From Mesostigma viride (taxonomy: Eukaryota; Streptophyta; Mesostigmatophyceae; Mesostigmatales; Mesostigmataceae): 64,000 nucleotides of DNA. The number at the start of each line of letters is the position of its first letter. Positions within the stretch are counted from its first letter, which is position 1. Of the stretch, positions 48,205 to 58,320 are shown piece by piece. Location of the stretch: NCBI GenBank assembly GCA_009746045.1, contig RPFO01000072.1, positions 379,605 through 443,604 on the forward strand. Direction: 5' to 3'. A program made the position numbers and the translations under genes. The notes below the pieces were generated by a model, which was given only the letters and a program-made list of their open reading frames with translations, made no database searches and was not told where the DNA came from.

Positions 48205-48290
48205 ATTGCCCCTGCCCCTGCCCCTGCCCCTGCCCCTGCCCCTGCCCCTGCCCCTGCCCCTGCCCCTGCTCCTGCCCCTGCCATCACCAT
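48205..48290. repeat. GCCCCT hexanucleotide array
   Basis: About 14 units of GCCCCT with one GCTCCT variant. Another G-run-rich array on the minus strand. Confidence 0.93.
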
Positions 48291-49447
48291 TCTAACCACC
48301 ACACAATACAAAAAGCAAGAAGAAATAATAATAATACAAGCACAAAGTTGACTGCACATGCGACTGTACCAGTAGGCACGTAGCAAATTTTAGCTGCAGC
48401 TTCAATTTCAACTTCATTGCAATTGCAAGTGTGACTGCATGTGTAATTGCACTACCAATGCCTAATGCCCACTGCATGTGCCCAGTGCGAATGCAATTCA
48501 AAAGCAACATGCAATCGAAATTACAGCTGAAGCCGGCTATTAACAAAGATATTTAAAGCAGTTGTTAACTACAGAGACCCAATGAAAATGCAAATGCAAT
48601 GAAAAAGCAACAGAAGTTGAAGCCACTGCCACTCTACCTGCCGACAGTAACACCACCGCCAGCACCCACTCATATCCCAACGACAAGGAAATAGAATTGC
48701 CCAAAGCCAGACATACATTGGGACGCATAAGCAAACGGCAACGCAAGCGCACATGCAAATGTATACGCAAAGGCAAAGGCAAAGCAAAGCAAACGCAAAC
48801 GCAAACGCAAACGCAAACGCAAGCTTGTCATGTACCTACGCTTAACTGCAAACGCAAACTGTGCACGAAGCAAAAAGATTGGATGGCCAAGATCATGGCA
48901 AATACGAGGGCCGAAAACAATCCAACTTCATCTAAATGTCCGAAATCCTCACGACGTTTCGATGCGCGCTTGAATGTCGAAGGCCTGCGCCGATTATCGA
49001 TCATAAGTCGAATGTGTAATTGTCGGCTTATGAGAACTGCTTTGCGACAGTATCACGTCAGGCCGTTCCTGTGCAGCCATTTTCCCTGTGCAGCGGGTGG
49101 ACAACGTTCACTTTCCGCATTATTCATGGCTATCGAAGTTAATTCTTACCGACCCCGGCTGCCATGGCCACTGGCCACGCATATCAAGTTCAGGTATTCC
49201 CGACCTGTAGCGCAGCAGATTTCTGTCGGAAGGCATCCTAAGCATCGTGATAAAAGAAATCCGAACAATAGACATTCATGCTGCATCTAAGGACATTATG
49301 GCATTTGTATATACTGCAAGTACATGTATCGACATTGCCGTGATTGCTAACCCCGACTCACCATGAACAGGAACTTTCCCTCTGCCTCCATGAAATGTAC
49401 TTCGTGAAATGTACTGTAATACATATGATGTACTACGATGATAATCA
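48291..49447. other. interior of the TIR element without a confident gene
   Basis: CA/AAT-rich sequence with words such as AATGCAA (48,400-48,620) and a short array of GCAAAC (about 48,785-48,825). A frame of 197 codons from 48,697 begins with the array-derived KQTQTQTQ and has no motif. I do not call it a gene. Confidence 0.5.
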
Positions 49448-50062
49448 TCCCAGCAAAGCCATAGCACACCTTCCGTTTCGACCGCCATGTCGGCCACTAG
49501 TCCGGATAGCTCAATGTGCACCTGACCTTGACACTAATCGCACAAACAGCCACAATTTTGCAAGCAAGAAGACATGGCTACCTCGGCATTTCATGAAATG
49601 TACTTCGTGAAATGCATTTCGTGAAATGTACTAAGGAACGTGATTGGCCGGCGTTCGCTCGCCAAATCTCGCAAAATGTACTAAGGCACGTGATTGGTCC
49701 CGCAAAATGTACTAAGGAACGTGATTGGCCGGCGAAGATTCTGTTTGCTGCAATTAAAATTCCCTACAGAATCTTCGCCGGCCAATCACGTTCCTTAGTA
49801 CATTTTGCGGGACCAATCACGTGCCTTAGTACATTTTGCGAGATTTGGCGAGCGAACGCCGGCCAATCACGTTCCTTAGTACATTTCACGAAATGCATTT
49901 CACGAAGTACATTTCATGAAATGCCGAGGTAGCCATGTCTTCTTGCTTGCAAAATTGTGGCTGTTTGTGCGATTAGTGTCAAGGTCAGGTGCACATTGAG
50001 CTATCCGGACTAGTGGCCGACATGGCGGTCGAAACGGAAGGTGTGCTATGGCTTTGCTGGGA
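49448..50062. repeat. 615-bp palindrome with 297-bp arms
   Basis: Arms 49,448-49,744 and 49,766-50,062 appear exact by eye, with a 21-bp spacer (49,745-49,765). Each arm holds three copies of a block with CCAATCACGT and GTACATT, i.e. CCAAT boxes and one CACGTG, plus the beginning of the gene at 50,022. The left arm therefore encodes the first 14 codons of that gene on the opposite strand. It looks like a bidirectional promoter region or a hairpin RNA source. Confidence 0.95.
49766..50021 (+). promoter_or_regulatory. putative promoter of gene A with CCAAT and CACGTG boxes
   Basis: GGCCAATCACGTTCC at about 49,780 and 49,860 and GACCAATCACGTGCC at about 49,811 precede the ATG at 50,022. AGTACATTTTGCG occurs at 49,797 and 49,828 and again beside the right TIR, so a transposase or regulator might bind both. 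The mirror image lies in the other arm. Inference only. Confidence 0.45.
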
Positions 50063-50643
50063 CATAATCGTGGCTATCTGCTTCCTGGCTTTCGCTATCA
50101 TGGTGATGGGACACCATGGGAAGCGCAAGTTCGCAGCCATAGTGCTAAGCGGCAGCACCCATGCCGGCAGCCTAGTGACCGACGAGACGTTCGACTGTAA
50201 GTGCGGCCACGAGTGCATGAAGCCCATTAGAATATCACATCTCCAGGCATTGCGAAGCGCCTGGTTTTCGCCCGGGCGGAAGCAAGAGGACAGGAAGGCG
50301 GCGATAAAGCAGCAGCTGCACCAGGGGGGGTACGACGCCATAACCACGATGTCGTCATCTACTCGTCACAAGTTCGTTCATGGCGCTGGTTTTCGGTTCG
50401 TTCTCGACGGGGGAGTCAAGGATATGAACATAGGGTTTGTGACCCCTTTTCACTTTCGCGTTTCACTTTCGAGGCGGCCTTCAGGCACTGCCTGAAAATT
50501 AGCAACCACGTTTGGAACTCTTCGGACCACCTGTGAAACTAATCACATTTGATGATGTGCTGGCGGGCCTGGGCATCGCATTTGAGCATTACTTCGAGCA
50601 GGGCTCAACAAGCTCGATTCGCCAACTCAACCCGAAGAAGCCC
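50022..50643 (+). CDS. gene A of the TIR element: short protein with a CxCGxxC motif
   Basis: From ATG 50,022: MAVETEGVLWLCWDIIVAICFLAFAIMVMG contains a hydrophobic stretch of about 16 residues. Then come FDCKCGHECMKPIRISHLQALRSAWFSPGRKQEDRKAAIKQQLHQGG, a CxCGxxC cluster with an amphipathic R/K-rich helix, and TMSSSTRHKFVHGAG. The frame stops at 50,493-50,495. A coding-like 3' part in another phase (LFGPPVKLITFDDVLAGLGIAFEHYFEQGSTSSIRQLNPKKP, TAA near 50,643) suggests an intron or a frameshift between about 50,400 and 50,510. Cys clusters like this occur at the N-terminus of some eukaryotic transposon proteins. No family was identified. Confidence 0.5.
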
Positions 50644-50923
50644 TAAGCTGCGGTAAGACATATATTTGTGTGGATGGCTCTTGATATCATGCTGAATTTC
50701 TAGTCTTCTCTAGGTGGACAGTTCATGTGCAGCCATACAGGTCATCCATGTGTGTTTTAACCATGTTGCATGTGCCACAGATATTATGAGCAGTATTTAC
50801 TAAGTGTGCTGGAGTCGTTGTTGCATGCTTGTTGTATTTCACAGTTCACGCCTGCATGAACGCATCGTTGATACTAATGATTATTCATATTGCATGACTG
50901 TTCTATTGGGGACGCCGCGCTTG

Positions 50924-52683
50924 ATGTCACAACGTGGCCGAAAGGGTGCATCCACCGCTGACGGCCGGTGGGTGAAATCGATGGACGCATTTCCGAAGAA
51001 GCCAGCCGCGGGCCACACCCATGGCGCGGGCGGGGGCGCGGGCGGGGGCGGGGGCGGGGGAGAAGGCGCGGGTGCGGGCGCGGGCGCCACCCAAGACGCG
51101 GGCGCGGGCGCGGGCCCGGGCGGGGGCGGGGGCGGGGGCGCAGGCGCCGGCGCGGGTGCGGGCGCGGGCGCCACCCAAGGCGCGCGCGCGGGCGCGGGCG
51201 GGGTGGGGGCGCAGGCGCCGGCGCGGGTGCGGGCGCGGGCGCCACCGCCGACTTGGATGATGAGCCAGCAACCGAAGCCGAGAGGGAGAGGCACCGCTCT
51301 TCGAAGGTGTTCGATCTCGAAGTGTTTTGGGGCCCGGATATGACCGTGTATGTCCGCTGGCGCCTAGCCGCATCGGAGACGTTGGTAAATGCACCGGTGA
51401 ACAAGTGGCAGCCCACAGGGCCTAATGGCGAGGCTTGTGACGGGGTCACGCCCATTGGGTACACCCCGCAGGGAGATCCTGTCTATGGGTGCCTCCTCAT
51501 AGAGCGTGGCAAGGCCCCCAAAGGAAGTCCTGGTCTAGTGCCGCTTTTTGAATGGGACGAGGGCGGTGCCAGGAGATGTACCTGCGCTAGCCTTCACAGC
51601 CTTTTTCCTGACATCGTCGCCGCTGAGAAGCAGCAGTTGCTGGACGGATGGATTGAGCAGGTGCCAAAGTCCGTGGAGGATGTGCGTGCCAACAACGAGA
51701 ATCTGTTCGACATCATGGAGCAAAAGCTCAAAGAGAAGCGTGAACTGCAAGCGAACAAGGCGGTACCCTTACCGCTGCGATCTGCAGGCGACCAGTCGGT
51801 TGCGCGGGCAACACGAGCACTGAGGCTGCCCATAAAACAAGTAATCTCACACGTCGCTTGCCCTGCCCGCGAGATTCAAGCGCAGATCAACCGCGCATGT
51901 GCGCCCGCTGCGCGAGGGAGCACATCAACGGCAACGCCCGCTTTGCGCACACTGATTTCCGGCAGGCACACCTTCAAGGTGAATGGAAGCCTCATACGAC
52001 GCAGCGACCTACTCGTTGTTAAGCGGCCAGCCGTCACCTGCGGGCAGGGAATGCCGTGGGCACCACACATGCTGGTGAAGGTCCTTGATCTGGAAGGCGA
52101 TCGCACGGAGCGTGACAGCATTGTCGCCTCTCCTTACTACGCACCGTCGTGGACGGGCCAGTTTTCTAGAGTGACATTAGGTGGCGGCAGCGCAGGGATG
52201 ACGGTCCCCATTTCTGATGTACACCTGCAGCACTGGACAGTGGGCGGTACGGCAGAGGTGCACCAGCCTGAGCTGATCAGTACCGGCAAACTGTCAGCTG
52301 CCACGGTGGCGGCGTTGAAAGAGCACCCGCAGATTGACTTTGAGCATTACAAGACTGCCACCGCCGCCAGGGCAGCAGCAAAGGATGACTGCAATGCCTA
52401 CTTTGCCGAGCATGGAGCACGTGCGCTTATCGGGATGCGCCTGTGTGCCCTGTTTCCGGGGATAGCGAGGAAGAGGGAGCGCTTCCATGGCTGGGTCACT
52501 AAGGTTCAGGAAAGGGGAGGTCACCTGCTCATCAAGGCGATGTGGGCTGATGGGCAGTATGAGGACTATCATGCCCTGGCGGAGGTGACGCAGTTCGTGT
52601 GCGGCTGCCCACACCCAGTCGAGGCATTTGGCCGCGCTCGCTTCTTTCCACAGGAGCTAGGCTGGCACCGTGAACGCAGGTGA
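50924..52683 (+). CDS. gene B of the TIR element: G/R-repeat protein with Tudor-like C-terminus
   Basis: A likely start is ATG 50,924 (MSQRGRKGAS, then WVKSMDAFPKKPAAGHTHG), which enters a GGCGCGGGC repeat (51,015-51,245). The main frame leaves the repeat in a different phase and runs 571 codons from 50,968 to 52,683. Two segments look folded: FDLEVFWGPDMTVYVRWRLA...DPVYGCLLIERGKAPKGSPGLVPLFEWDEGG, and HTFKVNGSLIRRSDLLVVKR...VLDLEGDRTERDSIVASPYY. Residues ~485-545 (ALIGMRLCALFPGIARKRERFHGWVTKVQ...MWADGQYEDYH) fit the IG-V-FPG-F-G-V---Y-DGD-E-D pattern of Tudor-like folds. An acidic E-rich frame follows (52,700-52,915). It may bind chromatin or be the transposition protein; no DDE triad was recognised. 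Confidence 0.65.
51015..51245 (+). repeat. GC-rich GGCGCGGGC minisatellite inside gene B
   Basis: Imperfect units of GGCGCGGGC/GGGGGC with recurring GGCGCCACCCAAG. In one phase it reads GAGAG, in another GRGRGR. Indels in it would easily shift the frame of gene B, as seems to have happened. Confidence 0.9.
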
Positions 52684-53345
52684 TGGCACCCACATAGACG
52701 ATGCCGTCCCTGCTGTGCACAGTGACAGTGAAGGCGGGGAGGAGGAGGAAGAGGGAGAGAAAGAGGGGGAGAAGAGGGGGAGGAGGAGGGGGGAGGAGGG
52801 GGAGGAGGAGGGAGAGGGGGGGAGAGGGGAGGGAGAATGGGAGGGGGGGGGAGGAGGAAGAGGGAGAGGGAGAGGGAGAGGAGGATGCGGAATGGGAGCC
52901 GGGGATGACTGGTAGATGAGACGGTGCCATCTACCGGCGCATGGAATGAAGTGGTAGACAAGTTTACTCATGGTTGTCGGCAAGTAGAGCATGCACGCCT
53001 GGCCTAGTGAATTTAAATCAATGAGTTGAGTTTGGAGAGGCTGCATTTTGCTTGGATGAAGAATGTGTTAGCATGGCCAAACTTTTATGGCTTGTAGCCA
53101 AATCCTCTTGGGGTATGTGCACAGTGTACTAGCGGTGTGTGCAATTGCGAGGATTCCTGTCTTGTAGCGATGTGGCCTCTCACCCTGCAGCCTGGTAGAT
53201 GTGTTGGCATGCAGCCACCCATCATTGGTCATCCGATCTGGTGTGATTTGCATTTGCACACCTTGTATTAAGGCCATGATATGATGATGTCTTGTTATTT
53301 TTAATGTGTATATGCGAAAAGAGGCATAATATGCTTGTATATAGT
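52684..53345 (+). other. 3' flank of gene B
   Basis: A purine-rich GGAGGA tract (52,735-52,900) is followed by non-coding sequence. The tract can be read as a Glu-rich acidic tail (DDAVPAVHSDSEGGEEEEEGE) if the frame shifts or an intron is removed at GAACGCAG/GTGATG near 52,678. The rest holds no gene. Confidence 0.5.
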
Positions 53346-54110
53346 GCTAGCAAATGTCACTACCTTTACCTATGCCTGACCTTACAAGTTGAGGATGGTC
53401 TAATGTAGTGGCAAACAGGTTATTTACAACAATTCACAGTTTTCTGACATAGTTTGAGGCAACTATACTTACCAAAATGCTTGAAAAAGGCAAAAATTGC
53501 ACCATTTATGCTAGCAAACGTCACTATTTTGAGATCAAACTGGGCCCAAACTTGGCCCATGGTCTAATCTAGTGGTGTTTAGGTTGCTTCCAACATTTCA
53601 TAGCTTTCTGACATAGTTTGATATTGTTTAGTAGCTTACACTGAGCAAAATGCTTGAAAATGGCAAAAAATGCACCATTTATGCTAGCAAACGTCACTAT
53701 TTTGACGTCAGACTGAGCCCAAACTTGGCCCATGGTCTACTCTAGTGGTGTTTAGGTTGCTTCCAATATTTCATAGCTTTATGACGTAGTTTGATATTGT
53801 TTAGTAGCTTACACTGAGCAAAATGCTTGAAAATGGCAAAAAATGCAGTATTTATGCTAGCAAACGTCACTATTTTGAGTTCAGATTGACCCCAAACTTT
53901 GTGCATGGTCTATTCTAGTGATAATTAGGTTGCTTGCAAATATCCACGATGGTTTGACGTGATTTAGTACTGTTTCCTATTTATTACTATTTAAAAATGA
54001 CAAAAATGTACCTTTATTGCTAGCAAATGTCACCAAGATGACGTCCGATCGATACCAAACTTTGTACGAGGTCTATTTTGGTTGCAAACGTCATGCATGA
54101 CAATTTTCAG
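53346..54110. repeat. subterminal ~163-173-bp tandem repeats, 4-5 diverged units
   Basis: GCTAGCAAAYGTCAC recurs at 53,346, 53,510, 53,683, 53,856 and 54,019. Units also share TGGTCTAWTCTAGTG, TAGGTTGCTTSCAA, TTTGATATTGTTTAGTAG and AAAATGCTTGAAAATGGCAAAAA. The array ends about 40 bp inside the right TIR. It is AT-rich and non-coding. Confidence 0.9.
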
Positions 54111-54148
54111 CATAAAAAGACAAACTTCGGTACGAAGTACATTTTGCG

Positions 54149-54179
54149 TGCTGGAGTACATTCTTAATGGCTGGTAGGG
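54149..54179 (-). repeat. right terminal inverted repeat
   Basis: 31 bp ending GGCTGGTAGGG, the inverse of the left terminus. It is preceded by AGTACATTTTGCG. Confidence 0.85.
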
Positions 54180-55670
54180 TAACTATCAGGGTGTCTGCCT
54201 CCAGAGCGCCGCGCTGAAGGTCTTCATGCGCATGATGCTGCACAGGCTCCGCGCCGCGCTGGACCCACACCTGGGTGAGTCTCAGATGGGTTTCCGTCGT
54301 GGTCGTAACACTGTCACTGATGGCTGTGTTTGTCGCGCGCCGATTGATGGAGGAGGTGCGTCGCCTCCCCCCTGACAGTTTGCCGCTGGTCTTCATTTTT
54401 GTTGACTATATCAAAGCCTTTGACACGGTTCTCTGGGAGGCTCTTTGGGCCATCCTAGCTCTGGATCGGGTGCCACCTGCGTTTATTGCTGCCATTCGCC
54501 GACTGTATGAGGGCTCACAGGCAGTAGTGCGGATCGACTGCGGAAGGCACCACCCCACCATTCCCCCTTCACCACGGGGTGTGGCAAGGTTGTGTCCTGT
54601 CCCCATACCTGTTCATTATTGTCGTGGATCACGTCATGCGCCGGGCACGTGCGCGCTTTACTGCTCTTAAGGGGTTCGAGCCATCTTGGGAATGTGCTTC
54701 GGGCTTGGACATCCTTAACGTGAAAGAGCACGGCGGGGTTAGACCTGGTTACCGCCTTGCCGACCTGATTTATGCGGATGATACCACCCTCATCGAGAGC
54801 CCCGAGCACATTCAGACCTGGCTGGACTGCCTGGGCCTGGAGGCGCGGGCGGTGGGGTTGGAGATTAGTGTCAAAACCGAGGCGATGGTGATTGGGGCCT
54901 CCAGTAAACCACCGCTGCCGCGCCTGCTCGACGGGACAGAGGTCCCGTTCCGCGACCGCTTCAAGCTGTTGGGGAGCTGGCTTCCTGACACCGCCGACGA
55001 TGTGGACACCCGCATCGGCCTTGCCTGGGCCAAGCTCCGTTCGCTCACACCCTACTGGCGCTCGAAGGGCCTTGGCGGGCACCGCAAGCGCATGCTCTTC
55101 AAGGTCCTCGATCGTCCTCACGGTGCTCACGTATGGCGCCGAGGCGTGGACCCTCCCACCCAAACTGGCAGCTAGGCTAGACGGCACGGTTTACAGGATG
55201 CTCCGACAGGTCCTTAACGTAGGTTTTTCCGAGCGTCCGTCATCAGAATCTTTGTATCATGGCATGCCTCGTGTTTCGGACGAGATTAGGCAGCGTAGGA
55301 TAGCATTTGTAGGACACCTTGCCCGCACCAGCCAGGTCGACACCACCCTCGGTCTGCATGGCCGGCCCCCAGCGGCTTGGCCAGCCAGGGCGGCACATTC
55401 TGACCTGGCCTGGCCCCGCGGACATTCCCAAACAGGTAGGGAAACCTGTCACGAACTACGTTCAGATGTTGCTGGACGACCTAGTGGTCCCAGCCCAGCC
55501 AGTTTGAGCACCGCATCCACTCTCTCTCCCGTCTTTGGACTGTCATGCAGGACAAGACGCGGTGGAAGAAGATTGTCAAGGCGCACACGCCCGACCCTGT
55601 GGGCAAGCCACCTCCCCCCAAGCGGAGGCGGCGTTTTGATGAGTAGTGTAGTTAGGATTTTCTAGATAGC
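54180..55670 (+). pseudogene. LINE-B ORF2, 3' half: RT core and C-terminus
   Basis: It resumes at NYQGVCLQSAALKVF and continues QMGFRRG, IFVDYIKAFDTVLWEAL, GVWQGCVLSPYLF, LIYADDTTLIESP (YADD active site) and LTYGAEAWTL, ending in MPRVSDEIRQRRIAFVGHLAR. A +1 frameshift (extra G in TGCGGAAGG near 54,538) is shared with LINE-A. Further shifts are near 54,300 and 55,110. The gene is dead. Confidence 0.88.
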
Positions 55671-55790
55671 TTAGAGTTAGTATAGCTCGATCACGCGGCT
55701 TCCTCCACCCCATCCATCATGGAATATGTGCTACATGACCTCCCCACGGAGGCATGTTATAATTTAATTTTAATTTTTAATGCAACACAC

Positions 55791-56321
55791 GCGGACTCTT
55801 ACGACCTGACGGCCCCTGAAAGGCCTGGGTCCATTCTAGCGTCATGCTTCCGGTGCGATATACGGATGTATGTCTTGGTGGCCGGGAAGGAACTCCAATG
55901 GACCAAAAACAAGAAATGTATCCGTCCTTTAGGCCCTTTCCACATTCGTCAGTTCCGGGGAGTTAGGGTCCTGATTCAGTCGGTTCCGGAACTAGAGGTT
56001 TCCACACTCGACCGTCCAATTAGAAATTTAATTGGATACGACCGCGCGCTAATTCGACCGGAACTGGGTTGGAACTCCTGGAACTCGGAAAAAGCAGTTC
56101 CGGCCAGTTCCAGTCCGAATCAGGGTCAAGAAAGGTAGGTCGAGTTGTTGAAACCGGCGGGGAAAGCGCCAGGACGGTACGGATCGGATCTGGTTGTGGA
56201 AAGGACCTCCGATCAATTCACCGCTAATTATTATTATTCGCCGCGCCGAATTAGACCTCGAGCCTGGAACTGCGGTCCGGACCAATCCGAGTCCTCCTAA
56301 TTCGCGCGTATTTGTCACCAT
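55791..56321. other. spacer between LINE-B and the ORF1-only element
   Basis: No gene supported. GGTTCCGGAACTAGAGG and TCCGGAACT-type words recur (55,950-56,110) in both orientations, possibly a decayed repeat. Confidence 0.45.
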
Positions 56322-58320
56322 ATGTGGAAAGTCCTCATACACACGACGTCCTCATAGTCCACCTACGCAAATCCGGCCACGAGGTAGCCATGGCTGTCGG
56401 AGCTCATAACTTTCACGTTTGAGCACCGAATTTAGCCGTGAATATCACTATCGCTTCGTCTTTCTAAGACGCACATGCTGATATAATTTTCTGAATCTAA
56501 AACGCAATATATATGGCGAACAAACACGCCCCGACGCAACGCAGCCTGGCGGCCGCGCTCGGCAATGACAATACGTCTGCAGCCCCGGCTGCAGCTTCGC
56601 CATCAGGTCCGGCAGGCGGCGATGACACTAGTCGTGCACTGGTGGTCGTCCTGCAACCCCCCGGGCTTAACGCCTCGCCATCTGCATCGCCTGACCCCAA
56701 GCGCACCCGCCCAGCCGACGACACAGGAGGGTCTTCACGCCCCCAATACACAGAACCGAGCTTTCGTCCCCGGCCTTTCAAGGTCGCAGATTACGACTGG
56801 GCCACCATTTCTCCGACCGATGCTATGCACAGCATCTTCTTCGGGGATTACGCTTCGCTTAACGACCTGTGCCTCCATCTCTTCTCCACCAACCGCCTCC
56901 TCGCCCCGGACGGCAGCCGCGTGGGCAACGTCTACCATCTGGTCGGCGGCTACCGCCCCCGTCTCCAGCACGCCATCCTCAACTCCCTTCTCCAGCGCTC
57001 TGACGCCGAGATCTGGGCTTCACCCCTTTCCGCCCCCACCCTCCGCTCCATCCTCACGGAAGCCTTTCAGCAGCACGTGACCCCCCTTGCTGCCGACATA
57101 GCAGCAATCGGCGGCACGCTGACTGCTGAACTTCCTCACATTTCCACCGCCGCCGCCTCCACCTCCACTGCCATTTCCGCCTCCACTGCCGACATCAAAG
57201 CCCAGCTCCTCGACCTCGACCACCGCCTTCAAGCCACCGCCAACGCCCTTGAGAGCTTGCATGACACCGCCGGCCTCACCGCCCAGGCGGTAAAGGACAT
57301 CGCCGCCCAGCCGGCGTCTGCTGGCTCGGCCGGCGATGCTCCCTCCACCTGGGCGGACTTGCTTAAGCAGCACACCACCTCCACCACCTCCACCATCTCG
57401 GCACAACTCAAGCAACAAGCCCTCGACCTTCGCGAGGAAGCCGACATCGCCCGGCGCAGCCACAATGTCATCGTCAAGCACTTCGACCAGCCGGCAGGTG
57501 AGACCTCCACGAGCCTTCTTGAGGCATTCAAGCGCGACATTCTTGCCCCCATGCTACTCACTGGTGAGCTGGACATGTCGGCTGTCCGCCTCCCCCGCGC
57601 GCGGGGGAAGGCTGGCCCGGCACCCGTGCTCCTCACCTTTAAGTACATGGCGGACAAGCTGTCGTTCCTTAAATGCCGCAAGAAGCTCTCGAGGACTCGC
57701 TTCACGCTGGACGACGACTTGACCCTGGCCCAGCAACAGCGGCGACGCGAGCTATGGCCGACCTACCTTCAGCTCCGGCACAGCGCAGGGGGGAAGCCGG
57801 TATACTGGAGGGGGGCGGTCATCCACGTTGACCACAAGCCCTGGCAGCCCCCTCCTGCCACCTCAGACTAGGGAATTCATACCAGTAGTGTAGATTAGTC
57901 AGGCTTAGCCTAGCATGTGGCCCACGCGCATGTGCGCCCATAATGGCCCCCATGGATGTTGTCTACAGAATTTAGCCAAGCCCTGCCTATAACGGGACCC
58001 ATGGATGTTGCATTAAGAATTTCGCCATGCTATGCCATGCAGAGAGATGCTCTCTGTAGAGAAGCCATGTCCTAGCTCTTGTATAGCCATGATGATCTTC
58101 CCCACCTATGACAGGCTCCCCTTCGCTGGGTGTTGCCTGAAACTCTGGGTGGTGCAGGTGCCCTAGTGCACCTAGAGCAAGTGTTGTTTACATTCCCACC
58201 CTTGCAGGAAGTAGCTTAGAATGTATGATAGGCCATATGCCCCTTCTCTGGGCTATGTGCTACATATACTCCCAACGGAGTTATGTTACAATTCAATTCA
58301 ATTCAATTCAATGTGGAAAG
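56322..58320 (+). mobile_element. ORF1-only LINE-like element (complete), TSD ATGTGGAAAG
   Basis: ATGTGGAAAG is duplicated at 56,322-56,331 and 58,311-58,320. The element of 1979 bp has a 180-bp 5' leader, one intact ORF and a 440-bp 3' UTR ending in ACTCCCAACGGAGTTATGTTA plus four ATTCA repeats. No endonuclease or RT is present. Its 3' end shares the stem-loop of the ORF2 LINEs, suggesting mobilisation in trans, comparable to half-L1 elements in mammals. Confidence 0.85.
56513..57871 (+). CDS. ORF1 protein of a LINE-like element
   Basis: 452 codons, intact from ATG 56,513 to TAG. The N-terminal part is disordered (Ala/Pro/Ser-rich, SPDPKRTRPADD, a possible basic nuclear signal). There follow FKVADYDWATISPTDAMHSIFF and then a long helical region with ETAAASTSTAISASTADIKAQLLDLDHRL-like heptads (about residues 200-310), probably a coiled coil. 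The C-terminal part (from ~residue 320) reads NVIVKHFDQPAG...PVLLTFKYMADKLSFLKCRKKL...LDDDLTLAQQQRRRELWPTYLQLRHSAGGKPVYWRGAVIHV. This matches the RRM-like plus CTD arrangement of L1-type ORF1 proteins that bind element RNA. Homologous C-terminal debris lies at 21,655-21,950. Confidence 0.8.
   Translation: MANKHAPTQRSLAAALGNDNTSAAPAAASPSGPAGGDDTSRALVVVLQPPGLNASPSASPDPKRTRPADDTGGSSRPQYTEPSFRPRPFKVADYDWATISPTDAMHSIFFGDYASLNDLCLHLFSTNRLLAPDGSRVGNVYHLVGGYRPRLQHAILNSLLQRSDAEIWASPLSAPTLRSILTEAFQQHVTPLAADIAAIGGTLTAELPHISTAAASTSTAISASTADIKAQLLDLDHRLQATANALESLHDTAGLTAQAVKDIAAQPASAGSAGDAPSTWADLLKQHTTSTTSTISAQLKQQALDLREEADIARRSHNVIVKHFDQPAGETSTSLLEAFKRDILAPMLLTGELDMSAVRLPRARGKAGPAPVLLTFKYMADKLSFLKCRKKLSRTRFTLDDDLTLAQQQRRRELWPTYLQLRHSAGGKPVYWRGAVIHVDHKPWQPPPATSD

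Noticed and set aside
46493-48290. Possible telomeric or subtelomeric repeats
   Set aside because: The unit CCCACG/GGGCGT is not a known algal telomere type (TTTAGGG or TTTTAGGG), and a coding gene and TEs lie on both sides.
56513-57871. ORF1 as an ordinary host gene
   Set aside because: A 10-bp TSD, a LINE-type 3' stem-loop with ATTCA tail and a decayed homologous C-terminus at 21,655-21,950 identify it as a retroelement ORF1.
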